Assembly: GCF_023078275.1 (NCBI RefSeq)
Contig: NC_062979.1
Coordinates: 18,271,848 to 18,335,847, forward strand
DNA: 64,000 nt
DNA from: Leguminivora glycinivorella
Taxonomy: Eukaryota; Arthropoda; Insecta; Lepidoptera; Tortricidae
Reading direction: 5' to 3'
Shown here in pieces: positions 32,563 to 44,749 of the stretch (positions are counted from its first letter, which is position 1; every line of letters begins with the position of its first letter). The notes beneath the pieces were generated by a model. It was given only the letters and a program-made list of their open reading frames with translations. It was not told where the DNA came from and did no database searches. A program made the translations under genes and the position numbers.

Positions 32563-33074
32563 TAATGTCAAGACCTAGGAGGAAAATGAGATCTAGGTTT
32601 GTATGGAGTAGTGCCCGTCCACTTTACTTTTAAGACGGCCGGGATCTAATTAGGCGTGAAGTCAGCCTAAGAGCTACTTTACCCTCAAAGCCTTTGCTTA
32701 TGACCCGCGGTCTCCATATGTGGCTTTCGTAGACAAAATGTACCATCTAGTCGCTTAAGCTTTAGGACGGTCTATCAAGTTATTCATATTATTTTGGTAT
32801 CTTTTATTTGAGAATGTCACATACGCCCGAGGTTTAGGACTCAAGAGAGCTTGAAATCTCTTGAATATGAGCAGTTTGCGAAATATTTTTACATACTTTG
32901 ACCTTTAAATACAACTCGTTAGTAAATTCATTCAGTGCGAAATGTCATTTGATATTTACCAGTCGCTTTTCGGTGATGGAAAACATCGCGAAGAAACCGG
33001 ACTAATCCCAATAAGGCCTAGTTACCCTTCGGGTTGGAAGGTCAGATGGCAGTCGCTTTCGTAAAAACTAGTGC
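32563..33074. other. Unassigned sequence
   Basis: Nothing recognised. Confidence 0.3.
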
Positions 33075-33178
33075 CTACGCCAAATCTTGGAATTAGTTGT
33101 CAAAAGCGGACCCCAGCCTCCGATGAGCCGTGGCAAATGCCGGGATAACGCAAGGAGGATGATGATGAGTAAATTTAC
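33075..33178 (+). mobile_element. RTE-type LINE 3' end with (GAT)n tail
   Basis: AAAGCGGACCCCAGCCTCC, GTGGCAAATGCCGGGATAAC, then GGATGATGATGAG. The reverse of the same end lies at 52100-52172. Confidence 0.65.
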
Positions 33179-33231
33179 TCAGTGTAAGTTATTTGCCATT
33201 TTACATCAATTACCTACTTTTGTAAAGATAC

Positions 33232-34229
33232 TTAACAAACCTGGGTCGAATATGGCCGCGTTAAGGTTTGACGCTACATTATATAACGCACTGTATAATA
33301 GTGAAAGTTAAAAGTGCTGATCTATTTGATAATGCATTTAATTAGGTTTCTTATTGTAGGCACGAAAACACCTAGGAATGGATAGGTTAGAACTTGTAAT
33401 CGATTTTATAAAAGTTGGGATAATGGCCATACTTCCGACAGTGACTGTAAATATGGCCAGGTGATGGCCATATTAACGGTTTGAATTGAACACAAAGGTA
33501 ATCTTTATTTGTAAGCGGTATTAGTGCTACAAATAAAACTATATTATTGTGTCAACAACTATTTAATCAAATAAAGGAACAAAATAGGTAATCAACTTTG
33601 AACAATAAATCTTTTGCTGATTTTATATCCGACTCTGCTCATCTTCCTCGGATATGTTTAGAAATGGTTCATGGAGCCATATTCTGCAAGGAAAAAGGAA
33701 GCATTATGTTGGAGAGAACAAAACAAAAACCCGTCGGTATATCTACGGATAACATGACCAGTAGGTACCGAAAATCAAAAACTTGTAACGTTCTCTAGTA
33801 AAAAAGGGCGACCACTACCTGTCGAAAATATGGCCACTAAGTGGTCATATTTTCAGTTGTACTCACATTTCACGTCAGGAGTCAAAACAAAAAAAGTACA
33901 AAAGTAAGCTTGTAAGAAAACATAGGTACACGTATCATCTACAATGACTAGTGACAAAAATAGAACGAATGTTTTAAAGTAAAAGTCAATAAATGCAAAA
34001 ACGTGATCGAGACTTACGAGTGATTATTCGTATCGACGACACGTGGTTTCACTACGGCGGCCATTGCGGTACTAGCGGGGCCGCGGGGAAGATGGCGGCG
34101 ACGCCTGTGCATTACTCACACATAGACGTTTTAAAGCGTATAAACAAAGTTGTAGTTTGAGCCCTAGGTTTGGACGTATAGGTGTGTGGTCATATTTTCG
34201 GGCTGGCCATATTCGACTTAGGTACCTCA
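33232..34229. mobile_element. ~1-kb element with GTCGAATATGGCC ends
   Basis: CCTGGGTCGAATATGGCC near 33240 and GGCCATATTCGACTTAGG at 34205-34222 are inverted with two mismatches. Subterminal copies of ATATGGCCA or its inverse occur at about 33424, 33453, 33465, 33829, 33843 and 34190. No transposase; the longest frame (33598-33798) is featureless. A GC-rich patch (GCGGGGCCGCGGGGAAGATG) lies at 34075. Confidence 0.6.
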
Positions 34230-34806
34230 CATGACGTATGCGCAGACAGACAGCCCAGGGTAGGTAGGCAACTCAACGTCACCTACGTCGCCGAGGCTTC
34301 GTAAGCGTTTTGTAGCTAGGTCTCGGGTATCGCATAAACATTTTAAGATGGTTATTTAAAATCAGTATTCAAGAGTTTTTGTACAAGCAAAAGTCCAGCA
34401 ATATTAAAATTTTAATGCAAAGGAAGAGTATAAATAAATATCACACTTGATTTTAACTTGCTTGTAACTAAGTTGTCAGATAGTTTTGTGCGGTTCAACG
34501 CTGCAACATAAGTTATGCGCTGCAGTTGGTTGCGGTCGAAGTTGGTTGTGGGAATCTAAAAGTTATTACTTACGTAAAACATTATTTAATTCAGAACCAA
34601 ATCAAACAAACAGGCACTTTTTAAATAGGTTGCTGTAGTCTGTAAGACAATTGCGATCAAACTTGATATTTGAACAGTCACAATTTAATCGGTAAACAAT
34701 CGTCAGATCGTCACTGTCATAAGCCGCCATTTTATTAATTAATTTGTCAAACCCATACATAATTTTATTCACTGAATTGTGCCAGCTCTTGTGCATTAAT
34801 AGATCA
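34230..34806. other. Unassigned sequence
   Basis: Nothing recognised. Confidence 0.3.
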
Positions 34807-35068
34807 AGAGCCCAGGCCCGCCAGACCTTCCTCAAATTCTCAAGGATGAAACTTTGGGAGAATGTAGAGTTCACATCGGCGTTTAATGTGTGCATATTTT
34901 CTAGTTCGGCCCATCGGCCAATTTTTTGCTATCAAGTGATGAAGGTGAAAAAAAAAAGTGCTTACTTTCCTTAAATTCTCAAGGCTGATTTTTATATATG
35001 TGTTAGAGCACGTTGTTAGAAATTGGTTATCATCAATGCCAGACCGTTTCCGCCGGCCATAACTTTTG

Positions 35069-36593
35069 CCAGACGCGACAAAGTTGGCAAAAAACGACTC
35101 TAACTTACCTCATTTTCTCAAGCCTGATTTTGATATATGATACGCAGGGACCTATAACTAGACCGTTTGTAAGCAGCCAGACCAATCGGATGGACCCAAC
35201 CCTCCGCCAGACCGACTTAAAGTTTCGATATGAGCATTAGTAGAATTGAAATATTCCGGGTTATAAAAGCTAAAAACTTGAATTTTCTACATTAAGCTAC
35301 GTGTATATTGTATACTTGACGTAATAAAAAAAAAAAAAAAAAAAAAGTCATTTATTGTCGCAAATAATTTTAAGGTACAACTACTTAAGTATTTATTTCT
35401 ATCATGCAACTAAGAGTAAGCTACGCTATGATACAGTACAATCATGTCTTGTTCTATATTAGCTATGATCACAACTTTGAGGACTAAAATAACTAAGTAA
35501 CTACCAATAGTTAAATACTAGGTGCGACAATAGGCTCGAGACTCAGCTTGTGCCGCGAGTCTAGTGACTGCACAGCGCTGTTTTTCAGCCCGTACCTATT
35601 TCTTTGAGTGTATGAAAAAAAAAGAATTGCTAGCTATCAGGGGTATAATGACTTCTAACCCGCGTTAACATTTGAATAGCTGCTCACAGGAGTTAAAATA
35701 ACAATTTATAATAAGTACTAATAGCAATTTAATTTTTAAATTTTTTAAATTTTTAAATTTTTTTTTTAAATTTTTTTTTTTTTTTTTAAGCGACGCTTTA
35801 ATAAGCGACTTTCAAAAATTTTACTTCTAAGGAAATAAAAAAATGAAAGTTTATATGTGGTGCAAGATTAATTTTAAGCTATGAATTTTATTTACACTGC
35901 GTAAGTACATGTGTATTTTATTATAAATATAACTTTTACCAGACGCGACAAAGTTGGCAAAAAACGACTCTAACTTACCTCATTTTCTCAAGCCTGATTT
36001 TGATATATGATACGCAGGGACCTGTAACTAGACCGTTTGTAAGCAGCCAGACCAATCGGATGGACCCAACCATCCGCCAGACCGACTTAAAGTTTCGATA
36101 TGAGCATTAGTAGAATTGAAATATTCCGGGTCTATAAAAGCTAAAAACTTGAATTTTCTACATTAAGCTACGTGTATATTGTATACTTGACGTAATAAGC
36201 GACTTTCAAAAATTTTACTTCTAAGGAAATAAAAATATGAAAGTTTATATGTGGTACAAGATTAATTTTAAGCTATGAATTTTATTTACACTGCGTAAGT
36301 ACATGTGTATTTTATTATAAATATAACTTTTACCAGACGCGACAAAGTTGGCAAAAAACGACTCTAACTTACCTCATTTTCTCAAGCCTGATTTTGATAT
36401 ATGATACGCAGGGACCTGTAACGAGACCGTTTGTAAGCAGCCAGACCAATCGGATGGACCCAACCATCCGCCAGACCGACTTAAAGTTTCGATATGAGCA
36501 TTAGTAGAATTGAAATATTCCGGGTCTATAAAAGCTAAAAACTTGAATTTTCTACATTAAGCTACGTGTATATTGTATACTTGACGTAATGCC
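35069..36593 (+). repeat. Left-arm tandem units (394 bp)
   Basis: Unit 1 is 35069-35333 plus 35809-35938 (395 bp when the insert is removed), unit 2 is 35939-36332 and unit 3 is cut by the LINE after 261 bp. Each unit carries several CCAGAC words and the block GGATGGACCCAACCATCCGC. Confidence 0.9.
35334..35808. mobile_element. ~475-bp insertion in a left-arm unit
   Basis: It starts with a run of A right after GACGTAATA of the unit and ends with T-rich sequence; the unit resumes at AAGCGACTTTCAAAAATT. Not recognised as a family. Confidence 0.6.
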
Positions 36594-36620
36594 GACATTA
36601 ACAGGCTGAAAGATAAGCTT

Positions 36621-37411
36621 TTGGCAGTATCCACCATGTATGAGACTACTAAAAAACAAGTTGAGGAGCACATACAGGCTTTTAATAAATTGCTGCTAGA
36701 AAATAGAGATTTGGAGGAGCGGTGTAAGGCATTATTAAATGGAAAACATTGTAATTGTGGCCAAATGCCACCAGCAAAGATTATTCAAGCCGATGTGGCC
36801 CACGACACAACTAGGCATGCGGCAGTAGTTAAACAGCCCCCTAGAGCAGTCAGTAAGACTGTTCTTTTTCAGATCAGATTGGGTTAGGAATGGGCCCATT
36901 ATTAAGCTACCAGTTAGAGCAACAAGTGACAAATTACTGTTATCAAAACATTACTTTGTCTCATTTATGTGACCTTATTTCAAAGGGATGTTATGATAGC
37001 AGTACTACATTAGTAATTTTATTAGGAAATAGTCTTAATGTAGATAAGCTTAGCATAGATAAATTGATGTCCACACTAAATGTTATTGAAAAATCTGGTG
37101 TGGGGAAAATTATATTATGTGCACTACCTTATGCAGAAAATGTATCATATGACTATAATTGTAAGATAGCTTACTATAATTCTTTAATGTACCATGCCAT
37201 AGCTGTTAATAAAAAGTACCATTTCTTTGACTTAAATAAATTCATTGAGCGCTTCATGCTAGCTCCACGGAAGGTATTTTTGCCAAAGAAATTATTTGTA
37301 TATTTAGTGGAGTTATTGGCCTTCAATATTGAGCCAAATAGATGTAATAGTGTTATATATAAGTCTCAGTCAGCTGACAAAGCCAAGGACCCCATGCCTC
37401 ATTTAAACTAG
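36621..37411 (+). pseudogene. LINE ORF1 remnant: coiled coil plus SGNH-esterase-like part
   Basis: Two frames join here. The first (from TTG 36621 or ATG 36636, to 36887) has a heptad-like KKQVEEHIQAFNKLLLENRD followed by a Cys/His cluster (KHCNCGQ). The second (36890-37411) has VILLGNSLN, then ILCALPYAENV, an N-rich YYNSLMYH and FFDLNKF, a series that resembles the SGNH hydrolase-like domain of CR1-group ORF1 proteins. A frameshift separates them at about 36888 and the N-terminus is missing, so the protein is not functional. Confidence 0.55.
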
Positions 37412-37440
37412 ATTGTAAGACAGCGGAAAAACACCTGAAT

Positions 37441-40294
37441 ATGAACGTTGTTCACCAGAATATTCAGGGTTTTTCCAGCAAAGAATTAGAAGTAGGATTA
37501 TTTTTAGATAGTAATAATGTTGAAGTTATGTGTATTACTGAACATTGGTTGAAACAAGAACAGTTGATATTTGATTATGTTAATTTTAAATTAGCTAGTT
37601 TTTTTGCCAGAAAATCTGCTGCTCATGGTGGCTCCCTTATTATTGTTAAAAATTGTATGAAGTGTAAAGAGCGCAAAGATGTTGTAAAATATTCCATAGA
37701 AAGAACTATAGAAATTTCATGTGTTGAATTAGACAGATATATTATTGTATGTGTTTATAGACCACCATCAGCTGACTTCAGCATATTTGAATCTACAATG
37801 GAAAATGTTCTGAATTTAGTATGCAAGGGCCAAAAACATGTTATTGTATGTGGAGATTTTAATGTTAACTTGCTCGAGTCATCTAGTAATACTGTTAAAA
37901 TGTTCTGTTTGTTTAAATCATTTAATTTATTTAATTTATTTCTTGAACCTACCCGGGTAGGTGTGACTAGTGCAACATGCCTAGATAATATTTTTTGTAA
38001 CTGTGAATGTATAGATAAGAAATTATTTAACTGTTTTCATTCCGATCACAGCGGCCAAAGGGCAGCTTTCTTAAACGTTATTCATGATACTCCACAAACA
38101 ATAACATATAGACCCATTACTGGATCTCGCTTGGAATCATTCAAAAATGAAATTCTACATAGTTTGTCTATAATACCATTTTCGCATTATGACTGTAATC
38201 ATTTGTATCAAGATGTTTTCAATGTAATTCTTAATCAATTTAATAACAATTTCAAAGTGAAATCTATTAGTGGGTCAAAAGTTAAAACAAAGTTTAGTGA
38301 ATGGGCTACTGTAGGTATTCACAAAAGTAGAAAAAGACTTTATGAACTTTATGGTGAGAGAGAGCTGAACAAGAATTCAGAATTCCTGGACTATGTAAGA
38401 AACTACTCAAGAATCTTCAAGAAAGTGTGTTTAACTGCCAAGAAAAACTTTATTAGTTCTAAATTGAAAGTGTCGGACAACAAAGTGAAAACAACTTGGA
38501 GTATTATAAATAAAGAAGCTGGTAAATGTAAATCACGCGATTGTCAAGTCAACATTGTATCAGATAATCAACAAATAGTGTCGAACAGCGATGTTGCCTC
38601 GGCATTCGAAGATTATTTCTCAAATATAGCCGTTAACACCACAAAATGTTTACATTCTTCTGCGGCTCAAGCCCATTCATTACTTTGTGCTAATGTTAAG
38701 AAATGTAATAATTCATTTGAATTTAGTCAAGTAGACTCTGTAAATATTGTTAAAACATTCAAGTCACTCAATTTAAAGAAAACGGAAGACTTATGGGGAA
38801 CATCAGTTAAAGTAATTAGTCATGTCATAGATATAATAGCACCTTACTTGGCCGTAATATATAATATTTCAATTTCACAAGGCACCTTTCCAGATCTTAT
38901 GAAATGTAGCAAAGTCATACCGCTTTTTAAATCGGGTGATTCGAGTGATATAACCAATTTCCGTCCCATATCAATACTTCCTGTACTAAGTAAAGTCTTT
39001 GAGAAGCTAATGTTAAATGATCTACTGGGACACTTCAACAGACATAGATTACTTACAAGCAAACAGTTCGGTTTCACAAGGGGCCGTTCCACGACCGATG
39101 CTGCTTCGGTACTCATTAAACATATATATAATTTTTGGGAAAATTCTTGTGATGCAATTGGCATATTTTGTGATCTTTCAAAAGCCTTTGATTGTGTGGA
39201 TCATGGAACGCTCATTTTGAAATTAGAACACTATGGTTTGTCTATAAATGCCCTAAACTTTATGTCTTCTTACCTTAGCAATAGAACACAAACAGTAGTT
39301 GTTAACAAAACTCGCTCTCTAGCGGGACTGTAGTCCAATTAGGAGTGCCACAAGGCTCAATTTTAGGTCCATTCCTGTTTTTGGTTTATATAAATGATTT
39401 GCCATGTATAGTGAAAAACTTTTGTGAAATAGTACTTTTTGCTGATGATACATCACTGCTTTTTAATGTTGACCGAAAATCTACGGATTACAATGTAATT
39501 AATAGCACGTTAGCTGATGTACTGCAGTGGTTTACTGTCAACAATTTACTTCTTAATTCTAAGAAAACCAAATGTATTCGATTTTCTCTGCCGAATGTTA
39601 AACCAATCGATACAAAAATACTTTTGAATGATGAATGCTTAGAGATGGTAGATACAACACTGTTTCTTGGTTTAACATTGGACAAAAATCTACAATGGAG
39701 TCCTCATATAAAGAAACTAGCAAGCAAATTAAGTTCAGCCGCATACGCCGTTAGGAGAATCAGGCAACTGACTAATGTTGAGACAGCTCGCCTAGTGTAT
39801 CATAGTTATTTTCACAGTGTAATGTCATACGGTATTCTGGTTTGGGGCAAAGCAGCTGACATACAGACTATCTTTGTATTACAAAAGAGAGCCATTCGTT
39901 CTATTTACAACTTAGGAACACGTGAATCAGTAAGAGAACTCTTCAAAGAAATTAATATCTTAACTGTAGCTTCCCAATACATTTATGATAGTATAATTTA
40001 TGTTGTTAAGAATTTAGACTGTTTCACTAAGAATTCTGATATCCATAATTATAACACTAGAAACAAAAATAAGCTTGCCATAAAGAAGTTTCGTGTCCGT
40101 AAAGTACAGAAGTCATTTGTTGGGCAATGCATTCATTTTTATAATAAGTTACCTGACACTGCTTTGAGATTACCCTCCCAGCTCTTAAGAACTACTTAAA
40201 AAAATCATTGATGTTAAAGGCTTATTACAGAGTCGAGGACTATTTGACAGACAAACATGCATGGCCCGAACCAGAAACTACAAAAAACGAATAG
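37441..40294 (+). pseudogene. LINE ORF2: APE endonuclease and reverse transcriptase, two frameshifts
   Basis: Frame 37441-39333 gives the endonuclease with HQNIQG (Asn ~7), ITEHWL (Glu ~34), VYRPPS, CGDFNVNLL (Asp ~139) and HSDHSGQ (Asp-His ~202-203). The RT begins with FRPISILPVLSKVFEKLM, KQFGFTRGRSTTDA and FCDLSKAFDCVDH (first catalytic Asp). A one-base shift near 39325 breaks the frame; the other frame continues GTVVQLGVPQGSILGP and LFADDTSLLFN (second catalytic pair). Another shift near 40190 separates the last ~33 residues (NYLKKSLMLKAYYRVEDYLT ...), so the true end is 40294. Only two lesions in ~950 codons: a young copy. Confidence 0.92.
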
Positions 40295-41589
40295 CAATTA
40301 AAATAATTGTATTATGTATAGAGGACACAGTTCAGATAAGAAAGCACATCAAATATTTTATATTTTATGTTGTGTAGGTAAATTACATATTTAATGATAT
40401 TGAGATTCATATTATCTTTTTCTTCTATGACAATTTGATATGTTTTCTCTGAAGAAGAACGACGTATTATTAAGCAATAATATAATTTATTGAAATTGAT
40501 TTCCATAGAGTACCTAGTCTGTTCATATTCTTTGATGAATACTTTTGCATGTTAAATTGTATGTTGTTATTTAATGCATGTTAATTATAAGATGTAATGT
40601 TTTGAAAAGAAGTTGCCCGCCGAGTTTCTTGCCGGTCCCATAGTGGATACCCCCTCCCAACTGAGGGGGGACTGAAATCTTCTCGAGGCTGAGGCGTAGG
40701 GTTAGAGCCGGCGTAGCTTTATTTGACGTTCATATGCGCATTGTAATATGCCTACTTGAAAAATAAATATTTCATTTTCATTTTCATTTTCATTTTCATA
40801 AAGTTGGCAAAAAACGACTCTAACTTACCTCATTTTCTCAAGCCTGATTTTGATATATGATACGCAGGGACCTGTAACTAGACCATTTGTAAGCAGCCAG
40901 ACCAATCGGATGGACCCAACCATCCGCCAGACCGACTTAAAGTTTCGATATGAGCATTAGTAGAATTGAAATATTCCGGGTCTATAAAAGCTAAAAACTT
41001 GAATAACGAATTGAATTTTATATTATAAATAACGTAAACAAGGAAAAAACAAATTGGTGCAGTGCATTATAAATTAAATATTCAATTCAAAGAAGTAAAC
41101 AATCAATGTTACAACGGTATATAACTAAACGAATTTCCTTTCTCCTACAAAACATGGTAACATACCTAAGTGACGAACTTTAGAATTACAAGTTTAGGAA
41201 GTTTAAACATTTGTACTCAATACGAACATCATCAACCCCGTTATAACACTTATAACCCATGTCGGAGATGCTGAATTTTCAGACACGAATAAATTTTTGG
41301 CATTCTTCAAATACATGTATGCCGTTATAAAAAGTTTAGAATACTTTACGTGTGTACACAACATATACACTTATACTTTCCACCTCATTTTAACTGAACT
41401 TATATAAATGCTTAAATAACTTTTGTAGTATGCGAGGGATTTGACATTATATGCAACATACACATAGTACCTTTATACATAGTGTGCGGTCCCTCGCCCA
41501 CAAATTAAAAAGGATCGATCTTAAAACTAATTTTAAACCACCTTGTTCGACGACCGAAAAAAAAGTTTAATTTACTTTTCTTCTTTAAA

Positions 41590-42760
41590 TTTATAATAAA
41601 ATACACATGTACTTACGCAGTGTAAATAAAATTCATAGCTTAAAATTAATCTTGCACCACATATAAACTTTCATTTTTTTATTTCCTTAGAAGTAAAATT
41701 TTTGAAAGTCGCTTATTACGTCAAGTATACAATATACACGTAGCTTAATGTGGAAAATTCAAGTTTTTAGCTTTTATAGACCCGGAATATTTCAATTCTA
41801 CTAATGCTCATATCGAAACTTTAAGTCGGTCTGGCGGATGGTTGGGTCCATCCGATTGGTCTGGCTGCTTACAAATGGTCTAGTTACAGGTCCCTGCGTA
41901 TCATATATCAAAATCAGGCTTGAGAAAATGAGGTAAGTTAGAATCGTTTTTTGCCAACTTTGTCGCGTCTGGTAAAAGTTATATTTATAATAAAATACAC
42001 ATGTACATACGCAGTGTAAATAAAATTCATAGCTTAAAATTAATCTTGCACCACATATAAACTTTCATTTTTTTATTTCCTTAGAAGTAAAATTTTTTAA
42101 AATCGCTTATTACGTCAAGTATACAATATACACGTAGCTTAATGTAGAAAATTCAAGTTTTTAGCTTTTATAGACCCAGAATATTTCAATTCTACTAATG
42201 CTCATATCGAAACTTTAAGTCGGTCTGGCGGATGGTTGGGTCCATCCGATTGGTCTGGCTGCTTACAAACGGTCTGGTTACAGGTCCCTGCGTATCATAT
42301 ACCAAAATCAGGCTTGAGAAAATGAGGTAAGTTAGAGTCGTTTTTTGACAACTTTGTCGCGTCTGGTAAAAGTTATATTTATAATAAAATACACATGTAC
42401 TTAGGCAGTGTAAATAAAATTCATAGCTTAAAATTAATCTTGCACCACATATAAACTTTCATTTTTTTATTTCCTTAGAAGTAAAATTTTTGAAAGTCGC
42501 TTATTACGTCAAGTATACAATATACACGTAGCTTAATGTAGAAAATTCAAGTTTTTAGCTTTTATAGACCCGGAATATTTCAATTCTACTAATGCTCATA
42601 TCGAAACTTTAAGTCGGTCTGGCGGATGGTTGGGTCCATCCGATTGGTCTGGCTGCTTACAAACGGTCTAGTTATAGGTCCCTGCGTATCATATATCAAA
42701 ATCAGGCTTGAGAAAATGAGGTAAGTTAGAGTCGTTTTTTGCCAACTTTGTCGCGTCTGG
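41590..42760 (-). repeat. Right-arm tandem units (394 bp), inverse of the left arm
   Basis: Three units in tandem with boundaries at CGCGTCTGG (41972, 42366, 42760), exactly 394 bp apart. They are nearly identical to one another and to the left-arm units. Confidence 0.93.
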
Positions 42761-43029
42761 CAAAAGTTATGGCCGGCGGAAACGGTCTGGCATTGATGAT
42801 AACCAATTTCTAACAACGTGCTCTAACACATATATAAAAATCAGCCTTGAGAATTTAAGGAAAGTAAGCACTTTTTTTTTCACCTTCATCACTTGATAGC
42901 AAAAAATTGGCCGATGGGCCGAACTAGAAAATACACACACATTAACCGCCGATATGAACTCTACATTGTCCCAAAGTTTCATCCTTGAGAATTTGAGGAA
43001 GGTCTGGCGGGCCTGGGCTCTGGGTCTAT

Positions 43030-43575
43030 AACTTGTACACAAAATAGTATGCCAACAGTCGTTTGTGTCTATTTGTTCATTTCTTATTTTGTAGTTTTAA
43101 TTGTGACTCATTTATCTCTCTTCCCATATCCCAGTTTACCTGTGTAATAATATTTCAATATTCTAATTTTATCTCATGCCAGTCTATGTCTTTTTTGTCT
43201 GTATTTTTTTTTGTTAACTATTCGATGGTGCTGTGAAATCATACTTTAATATGTTATTTTTATTTCATATCATATAAGTCTAAGTGCGTTTTCACATTAT
43301 CCGATCCGATATCGGATGTCGGACCGATATCCCATACATTACAGGCGCCATCTTGGATTTTTTCTATTGAAATCCTTCCGACATCCGATATCGGATCGGA
43401 TAGTGTGAAAACGCACTAAGGGTCCACTGAAAATCAGCGTCGTGGCACTATGTGCTCCGACACATGCTGAGTGGCATCCTTTTTGGAACAACAATCTGTA
43501 CATTTACCACTTATGCAACTGCCAAGATGTAACGTGTTGTTTCGAATAAATTTAATTTCATTATTTCATTTTTTT
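43030..43575 (+). mobile_element. LINE 3' UTR with A/T-rich tail, interrupted by a MITE
   Basis: TCATGCCAGTCTATGTC before the MITE and CAGCGTCGTGGCACTATGTG, GCCAAGATGTAACGTGTTGT, CGAATAAATTTAATTTC after it read as one non-coding 3' end with a TTTCATTT-type tail. Confidence 0.45.
43284..43416. mobile_element. 133-bp MITE, TAA target duplication (copy 2)
   Basis: Same length and ends as 6575-6707, internal part inverted. TAA flanks both sides (43281-43283, 43417-43419). Confidence 0.88.
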
Positions 43576-44217
43576 CATTTTTTTTTTCAAAATGCCAACA
43601 GCTAAACTACTAGTTTTGCTAACTGTACATTTTTGACTGTTCATACGTTTCTGCTAAATGTTAATCTGTGGTAGTTATTATACCTTCGTTATGCTCTCTA
43701 TTCAAGACATTCGTATAAAAACGAATCTCAAAACCTTACGGTTTTTCTTTTCAGGAAAAATAAGTCTCGGTTCATTTAAAATTAGAGTTTTCTTTATAAA
43801 AAATGCACCACCAAGTATAAAAAATAAGCACAATTTGCTGGCACAATTTTAGTATTCAGGAGCTTAGCAAGGGAAAAAAGGGGGAAATATCATACGCTCT
43901 GAAGTTGCCCATAACAGCTCTCAGACACCAAACATGCCCGCAATTTGCGCGTAGAGCGCTCTCGGCGACACTCCAAACACTTATGCGCGATTAAACTCCG
44001 AGGCATATTTAAAAGTTGGAGTGTCATCGGAGAGTTTTTCTGAAGCCCTTATTCTGCTTACTTGTTGCTGTAATGAGCTGCTTTTGTCTGTTTATTGTGG
44101 TTTTTTAAGCTGTCTAGTGATTTATAAAAAGGTGTCCCATTTTATTTTGAATATATATTTAAAAATACCATTCATATTATCAGCGGTCCAAACTCGGGGT
44201 TTGTCAGCGAGTTTGTC
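43576..44217. other. Unassigned sequence
   Basis: Frames of 64 and 71 codons here are featureless. GCGCGTAGAGCGCTC at 43948 is a short imperfect palindrome. Confidence 0.3.
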
Positions 44218-44562
44218 ATGGAGCGCAGCATATTAGTTGTAAAGCTAACGGATCGTATCCGGAACACCACGCTGCGCTCCAAAACAAAAATAGTCGACGT
44301 AGCTCGGAAAGCAGCTAAGCTCAAGTGGGACTGGGCTGGTCATGTCTGCCGAATGCCGAATGAGCTATGGGCCAAGATTACCACAGAGTGGCAGCCCAGG
44401 CCAAAACGGGGACCCGGCAGACCACGTATGCGATGGCGGAACGAGCTAGACTCCTTTTTGGAAGAATGGCCGAGGGCTGCTCAACACAGGGAAGAGTGGA
44501 AGAAGCGGGGGAAGGCCTTTGCCCAGCAGTGGGACATAACAGGCTCTCAATAATAATAATAT
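44218..44562 (+). pseudogene. RTE-type LINE, ORF2 C-terminal fragment
   Basis: 111 codons. The pattern LKWDWAGHVCRM, RPKRGPGRPRMRW and FAQQWDITGSQ is the C-terminus that I recognise from RTE-clade (BovB-like) LINEs in insects. It ends in a (TAA)n tail at 44551-44562. The ATG is a chance start; everything upstream, including the RT, was lost by 5' truncation. No function is expected. Confidence 0.75.
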
Positions 44563-44594
44563 TTATATCATATTTTTGTTTTAAAAGGACGATG

Positions 44595-44685
44595 GTAACT
44601 ACAGATGTAGTGCGAAAAGATTTTCTTTCGTGTGTTTCCGGAAAAATACGAAGGAAGCTTTTCGCACTACACCTGTACTAAGTAT
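44595..44685. mobile_element. Small foldback MITE
   Basis: TACAGATGTAGTGCGAAAAG (44601-44620) is inverted at 44656-44677 (CTTTTCGCACTACACCTGTA) with one mismatch; a small loop lies between. Confidence 0.7.
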
Positions 44686-44749
44686 TTCATAGCAAATACT
44701 TGTGCAGGACTACCTCAGTATTTTTTTATATTGAAAGCACTATAAATAA

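Larger units (their letters stand above)
36594..40798 (+). mobile_element. CR1/Jockey-group LINE, 5' truncated, (TTTTCA)n tail
   Basis: Contains a degraded ORF1, a near-complete ORF2, a 3' UTR (CCGCCGAGTTTCTTGCCGG, GTAGGGTTAGAGCCGGCGTA, AAAAATAAATATTTC) and a tail of TTTTCA units (40763-40798). It sits inside a 394-bp unit: host sequence stops at GACGTAAT (36593) and resumes at AAAGTTGGC, so about 145 bp of the target is missing if the phase is right. Confidence 0.9.
34807..43021. mobile_element. Giant inverted-repeat element with 394-bp tandem units in its arms
   Basis: Outer ends AGAGCCCAGGCCCGCCAGAC (34807) and the exact inverse ending at 43021. Each arm has ~262 bp of unique terminal sequence (34807-35068; 42761-43021) followed by tandem units of 394 bp bounded by CCAGACGCG. 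Left units start at 35069, 35939 and 36333; right units end at 42760, 42366 and 41972. A further partial unit lies at 40797-41003. The core 41004-41589 is unique AT-rich sequence. A LINE and a ~475-bp insert interrupt the left side. No transposase recognised, so the class is unknown. Confidence 0.8.

Noticed and set aside
35013..35240. 75-codon frame present in both arms of the giant inverted repeat (also 42589-42816)
   Set aside because: It is repeated only because the DNA is; it contains no family motif and ends in the tandem unit.
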